Shown in pieces: positions 6,094-11,145 of a stretch of DNA of 11,145 nucleotides. The notes below the pieces were generated by a model, which was given only the letters and a program-made list of their open reading frames with translations, did not search any database and was not told the DNA's origin. The stretch comes from Bacillota bacterium. GTDB taxonomy: Bacteria; Bacillota; Dethiobacteria; Dethiobacterales; Dethiobacteraceae. The position numbers and the translations under genes were made by a program. How positions within the stretch are numbered: position 1 is the first letter of the stretch; the number at the start of each line of letters is the position of its first letter. The DNA is taken from positions 1-11,145 of the forward strand of contig JANKMV010000040.1 in NCBI GenBank assembly GCA_024650095.1, read 5' to 3'.

Positions 6094-6136
6094 AATCTCA
6101 CCCCTCCTTTACGGATTATAGAATCATATCTACATA

Positions 6137-6165
6137 ATACTAGATTCCTTTACATTTATAAACAA
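6137..6165 (-). promoter_or_regulatory. Candidate promoter of the diguanylate cyclase gene
   Basis: Minus strand: TTGTTT (6160-6165), 17 bases, TAGTAT (6137-6142), about 45 bases before the TTG start. Matches to consensus are modest. A TATTAT overlapping the -10 is an alternative. Confidence 0.35.
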
Positions 6166-6351
6166 TTTTCTGCTCTTGGCATACAAAAAAAGATCGCTGC
6201 AAGTGTCCTATCTTATCTCCCTCTCCTTCGTCCCTAATTAAATAAATTCAACATAATCTTTTCCTTGAATAATTATACCCTTGTATTGCACTATTCTAAC
6301 TCAGCTACTACGAGTAAAAAACCACACTATAAGCAGCTTTTAACGCTGGGA

Positions 6352-6376
6352 AAGGCGGCCCAATTTGGGTCGCCTT
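6352..6376 (-). terminator. Strong GC hairpin after rph, terminator-like without an adjacent U-tract
   Basis: AAGGCG-G-CCCA (6352-6362) pairs with TGGG-T-CGCCTT (6366-6376), leaving a three-base loop: 11 positions with one G-U (plus) or A-C (minus). On the minus strand it comes about 52 bases after the rph stop. It is followed by TTCCCAGC; a run of six T comes only some 30 bases later. Confidence 0.5.
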
Positions 6377-6428
6377 CCTAACTTTCATCTTTTATTTAAT
6401 TTCAGGAGAACGACAACATCTTCCCCCA

Positions 6429-9121
<2,693 letters not shown>

Positions 9122-9241
9122 GGATAAAATGGTAATAAATAGTCTATTTTTCCAACTTTTTATATGTTATAATTAAGATGGAAAGGCTCAATATGCAAGA
9201 AACAAGCGTTAACGACACTCATTCGGTACCAAGGTACATCC

Positions 9242-9255
9242 TTATAAATTTATAA
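9242..9255. repeat. Perfect 14-bp palindrome TTATAAATTTATAA
   Basis: A perfectly self-complementary AT-only site in the long upstream region of the plus-strand UroD-family gene. It could be a regulator site or simply AT-rich sequence. Confidence 0.4.
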
Positions 9256-9355
9256 ACAAATTGAGCGAGCTACCTTTATAATTTAAGTAATAGCAGGAGA
9301 TTTTACATCTAGGTTGAAAAGTAATAACTATAAGTAAAAAAGGCAGTAAACATGG

Positions 9356-9367
9356 ATACGTACGTAT
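9356..9367. repeat. Perfect 12-bp palindrome ATACGTACGTAT (putative operator)
   Basis: A mixed-composition perfect palindrome about 140 bases before the UroD-family start. It is less likely by chance than the AT-only one. No regulator gene is adjacent. Confidence 0.45.
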
Positions 9368-9456
9368 AAACTACAAAAACAGTGTCCAAATCTAATAATA
9401 CTGTACCTTTTGTATCTCAATCTTCTTTGAAAGATTTTAGGGTTAAAGATGCTTAT

Positions 9457-9484
9457 TTGATACATACTAACCTTAAAATAATAC
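9457..9484 (+). promoter_or_regulatory. Candidate promoter for the second UroD-family gene
   Basis: TTGATA (9457-9462), 16 bases, TAATAC (9479-9484). The -35 is good and the -10 poor. The start of transcription would fall about 20 bases before ATG 9509, just ahead of the ribosome site. Confidence 0.35.
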
Positions 9485-9508
9485 GTCAAAAATATCTAAG
9501 GAGGCATT

Positions 9509-10522
9509 ATGTTAACTAAAAGACAAAACCTATTGGAAACTATTCGAGGAGGAAATCCTGATCGCTTTGTCAATCAGTATGAACCTTTTGTGTGTACTGA
9601 TGCAATATACGGCATGATAATGGGAGATCCTATTTCAAGCCAAGGGAAGCGCCCCATGCCTGGCGGCAAACCCGAAGTAGACGCTTGGGGAATCACTTTT
9701 GCATGGCCGGCAGGCGTACCAGGAGGATTTCCTGTACATGATCAGGAACACAAAGTAATAAAAGACATCACCAAATGGAGAGAAGTTGTAAAAGCTCCAA
9801 AAACCGATTTTCCGGCGGAAGCATGGGCACCATTTCTCCCTACAGTCGAAGCGATTGACCGTAATGAAGTTTTCGCCACGGCGTTTGTGGCCCCTGGTGT
9901 ATTCGAGCAGTGCCATCACTTAATGGGAATAGATGATTGCCTTATTAACTTCTATGAAGAACCCGAAGAAATGCATGCATTAATTGAATATATCACAGAT
10001 TTTAAATTGAGATATGCTGCAGAACTGGTGAAGTACTATAAGCCGGACTGCATCTTTCATCATGACGATTGGGGAAGCTCTATAAGTTCATTCATGGCCC
10101 CGGATATGTTTGAAGAATTTATCGTACCTGCTTACAAAAAAATCTATGGATTCTATAAAGCAAATGGTGTGGAACTTATTGTTCATCACAGCGATTCCTA
10201 TGCTGCGAATTTGGTGCCCCATATGATCGATATGGGAATTGATATTTGGCAGGGTTGTGTTTCGAATAACAATGTTCCGGAGCTTATAAAGAAGTATGGC
10301 GGTAAGATTTCTTTCATGGGAGATATTGATAACTCTTTGATTGATCTTGAGGATTGGACACAAGAAAGCGTCGGGGCTGAAGTGCGAAATTCTGTTGAAC
10401 GATGCGGAAAACACTATTTTATTCCTTGTATCACACAAGGGGGCCCAGGCAGTGTATATCCTGGCGTATATGAAGCCATTACTGAAGAAATCATAAAATT
10501 GAACAAAGAAAAGCTTAAATAG
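9509..10522 (+). CDS. UroD-superfamily protein (corrinoid methyltransferase-like), short form
   Basis: A 337-aa cytosolic protein of the UroD superfamily, near the length of MtaA/MtbA and demethylase-type methyltransferases. It starts LTKRQNLLETIRGGNPDRF, as in this group. HHDDWGSSISSFMAPDMFEE (184-203) is the conserved substrate-loop region, and GVELIVHHSDSYAANLVPHM follows. In zinc methyltransferases of this family the corresponding strand carries H-x-C; here it is His227-Ser-Asp229, while a distal Cys307 (FIPCITQGGPGS) is kept at about the expected place. Asp could replace the thiolate ligand, or chemistry may differ. AGGAGG lies four bases before the ATG. The gene stands alone, with its own terminators after it and no corrinoid protein nearby. 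It shares little sequence with the 394-aa paralogue at 574-1758. Superfamily firm, substrate unknown. Confidence 0.87.
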   Translation: MLTKRQNLLETIRGGNPDRFVNQYEPFVCTDAIYGMIMGDPISSQGKRPMPGGKPEVDAWGITFAWPAGVPGGFPVHDQEHKVIKDITKWREVVKAPKTDFPAEAWAPFLPTVEAIDRNEVFATAFVAPGVFEQCHHLMGIDDCLINFYEEPEEMHALIEYITDFKLRYAAELVKYYKPDCIFHHDDWGSSISSFMAPDMFEEFIVPAYKKIYGFYKANGVELIVHHSDSYAANLVPHMIDMGIDIWQGCVSNNNVPELIKKYGGKISFMGDIDNSLIDLEDWTQESVGAEVRNSVERCGKHYFIPCITQGGPGSVYPGVYEAITEEIIKLNKEKLK

Positions 10523-10526
10523 GCCG

Positions 10527-10559
10527 TCACGAAGACATATCATTTGGCGTCGTGATTTT
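10527..10559 (+). terminator. Short hairpin after the second UroD-family gene
   Basis: TCACGA (10527-10532) pairs with TCGTGA (10550-10555), followed by TTTT. It starts four bases after the stop. The stem is short and the loop long, so it may be a weak first terminator. Confidence 0.4.
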
Positions 10560-10612
10560 ACAAATGAATAACTGAATGAATAGTAAGAGCAAAACATAAA
10601 AGAGTTCAAAAA

Positions 10613-10652
10613 GAATCCAGTAGCCGCGTTGGCTAACCTGGATTCTTTTTTT
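10613..10652 (+). terminator. Strong Rho-independent terminator, bidirectional
   Basis: GAATCCAG-TAGCC (10613-10625), loop GCGTT, GGCTA-AC-CTGGATTC (10631-10645), then seven T. The minus strand has a run of A-complement giving CTTTTT after the stem, so it can also stop transcription coming from the right-edge pseudogene. Confidence 0.92.
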
Positions 10653-10756
10653 GTCGGGTAATACCTCGACACCAATTAGTCATTTAGATATCTATGTTAA
10701 TACTCTCATGATGTTGGAGTTGAGGAACGCTGTAGGAAGGAGAGCTCTGTGTCACA

Positions 10757-10769
10757 CTAACATTGTTAG
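10757..10769. repeat. Perfect 13-bp palindrome CTAACA-T-TGTTAG at the end of the flavodoxin remnant
   Basis: A six-base inverted repeat around one central base that includes the TAA stop of the remnant. There is no U-tract, so it is probably not a terminator. Confidence 0.4.
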
Positions 10770-11144
10770 AAGACATCACTACAATCATTTACCAATCTAA
10801 TAAATAATTCTATATCTTGATTGAAATACTCCAGATCATGCTCGCTTAATCTAAAATTGAAGGTATGCTTTACTTTCTTTTGTTTTTCTTCTGACAATAA
10901 GCTATTAATCCATAATTCTTTAACTTCATTCGGTCTACGGAGAAAAATCGAATATAGTTCAGTATCTATCTTTTCCTTTTGTCCTACCTCACCATTGCAT
11001 AAAGTAATAAAAAAATATTTCTCTAGGTTATTTTTTGTCTATCTCCATGAACCCTCTCATTGGGGAAACAATTTTACCGCCTCAGATTGGTGCAATAAAA
11101 ATTACTTTATCATATTCCTTAAGGTTGGTATTAGAGAGATTTAG
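10766..11144 (-). pseudogene. Flavodoxin-like gene, disrupted by a stop codon at a Trp position and a one-base slip; 5' end outside the window
   Basis: Read on the minus strand from the window edge, the frame gives NTNLKEYDKVIFIAPI, then TGA (11082-11084), then GGKIVSPMRGFMEIDKK and TAA. The pattern KEYD-hydrophobic-APIWGGK-SPM is the classic second FMN-binding segment of flavodoxins, with TGA standing exactly where Trp (TGG) is expected. After a run of six A (11031-11036), removal of one A joins the frame to NNLEKYFFITLCNGE, ELYSIFLRRPNEVKELWINS and LSEHDLEYFNQDIELFIR, ending at TAA 10766. The two parts together make one sensible protein of at least about 125 residues in the window. Two lesions favour a decaying gene. 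Alternatives are sequencing error, or UGA read as Trp, which no other gene here supports. The start and N-terminal FMN loop lie beyond the window. Confidence 0.75.
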
Positions 11145-11145
11145 T

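Larger units (their letters stand above)
6094..6428. other. Intergenic region between rph and the diguanylate cyclase gene
   Basis: It contains the DGC ribosome site AAAGGAGGGG (6101-6110), a weak candidate promoter for the DGC (6137-6165) and the hairpin after rph (6352-6376). A lone TATAAT (minus, 6272-6277) lacks a good -35. No gene is seen. Confidence 0.6.

Noticed and set aside
6301..6350. A second terminator upstream of the 6352-6376 hairpin using the T6 run near 6316-6321
   Set aside because: The T run lies in a loop between distant weak arms rather than directly after a stem.
9193..9255. A 20-codon leader peptide (MQETSVNDTHSVPRYILINL)
   Set aside because: The ribosome site is poor, no promoter is clear, and there is no attenuator or run of regulatory codons linked to it.
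9370..9525. An open plus-strand frame running into the second UroD-family start
   Set aside because: It has no start codon with a ribosome site and it ends just inside the real gene. It may be a fragment, but nothing supports it.
10821..11144. A 107-codon plus-strand frame at the right edge
   Set aside because: It is antisense to the flavodoxin remnant, rich in Phe, Ser and Cys as expected for a shadow frame, and has no ribosome site.

Overview
The window reads as chromosome of an anaerobic, low-GC Bacillota bacterium. The AT-rich intergenic DNA, strong AGGAGG ribosome sites, sigma-A-type promoters and U-tailed terminators suggest this. Two UroD-superfamily methyltransferase-like proteins, a Cys-cluster flavoprotein and a GPH-type transporter fit a Sporomusaceae- or Desulfitobacteriaceae-like anaerobe. 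The genus is inference.

Layout, left to right. Bases 1-299 (+) are the 3' end of a GPH/MFS symporter, closed by a hairpin that can terminate both strands. Bases 431-1758 (-) are a two-gene unit: a 394-aa UroD-family protein without the usual zinc ligands, then a 43-aa ORF whose ribosome site overlaps the UroD stop codon. A palindrome covers the -10 box of the proposed promoter. Bases 2021-2615 (-) are a compact ArsR operon: perfect-consensus promoter, arsR with a Cys/His tail, an overlapping 40-aa Cys/His protein and a hairpin. Bases 2753-3495 (-) hold an Isf-like flavoprotein and its terminator, with a gene remnant just upstream. Bases 3831-4700 (-) encode a membrane-anchored extracytoplasmic protein, and 5005-6093 (-) a six-helix membrane diguanylate cyclase that starts at TTG. 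Bases 6429-9044 (-) encode a full-length rifampin phosphotransferase. Bases 9509-10522 (+) encode a second, divergent UroD-family protein, followed by a strong terminator. At the right edge (-) a flavodoxin-like gene carries a stop codon at a Trp position and a one-base slip.

The genes do not form one pathway. This is an accessory patchwork of short transcription units: two orphan corrinoid-methyltransferase-like proteins with no corrinoid protein or activator nearby, metal/thiol sensing (ArsR plus a small Cys/His protein), redox flavoproteins, c-di-GMP signalling and rifamycin resistance. At least one, probably two, genes are decaying.

The points most worth following are the two small ORFs coupled to annotated genes (431-562 and 2079-2201), the zinc-ligand changes in the UroD proteins, and the decayed flavodoxin. 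I found no CRISPR array, tRNA, rRNA, intact transposase or clear multi-gene defence system.
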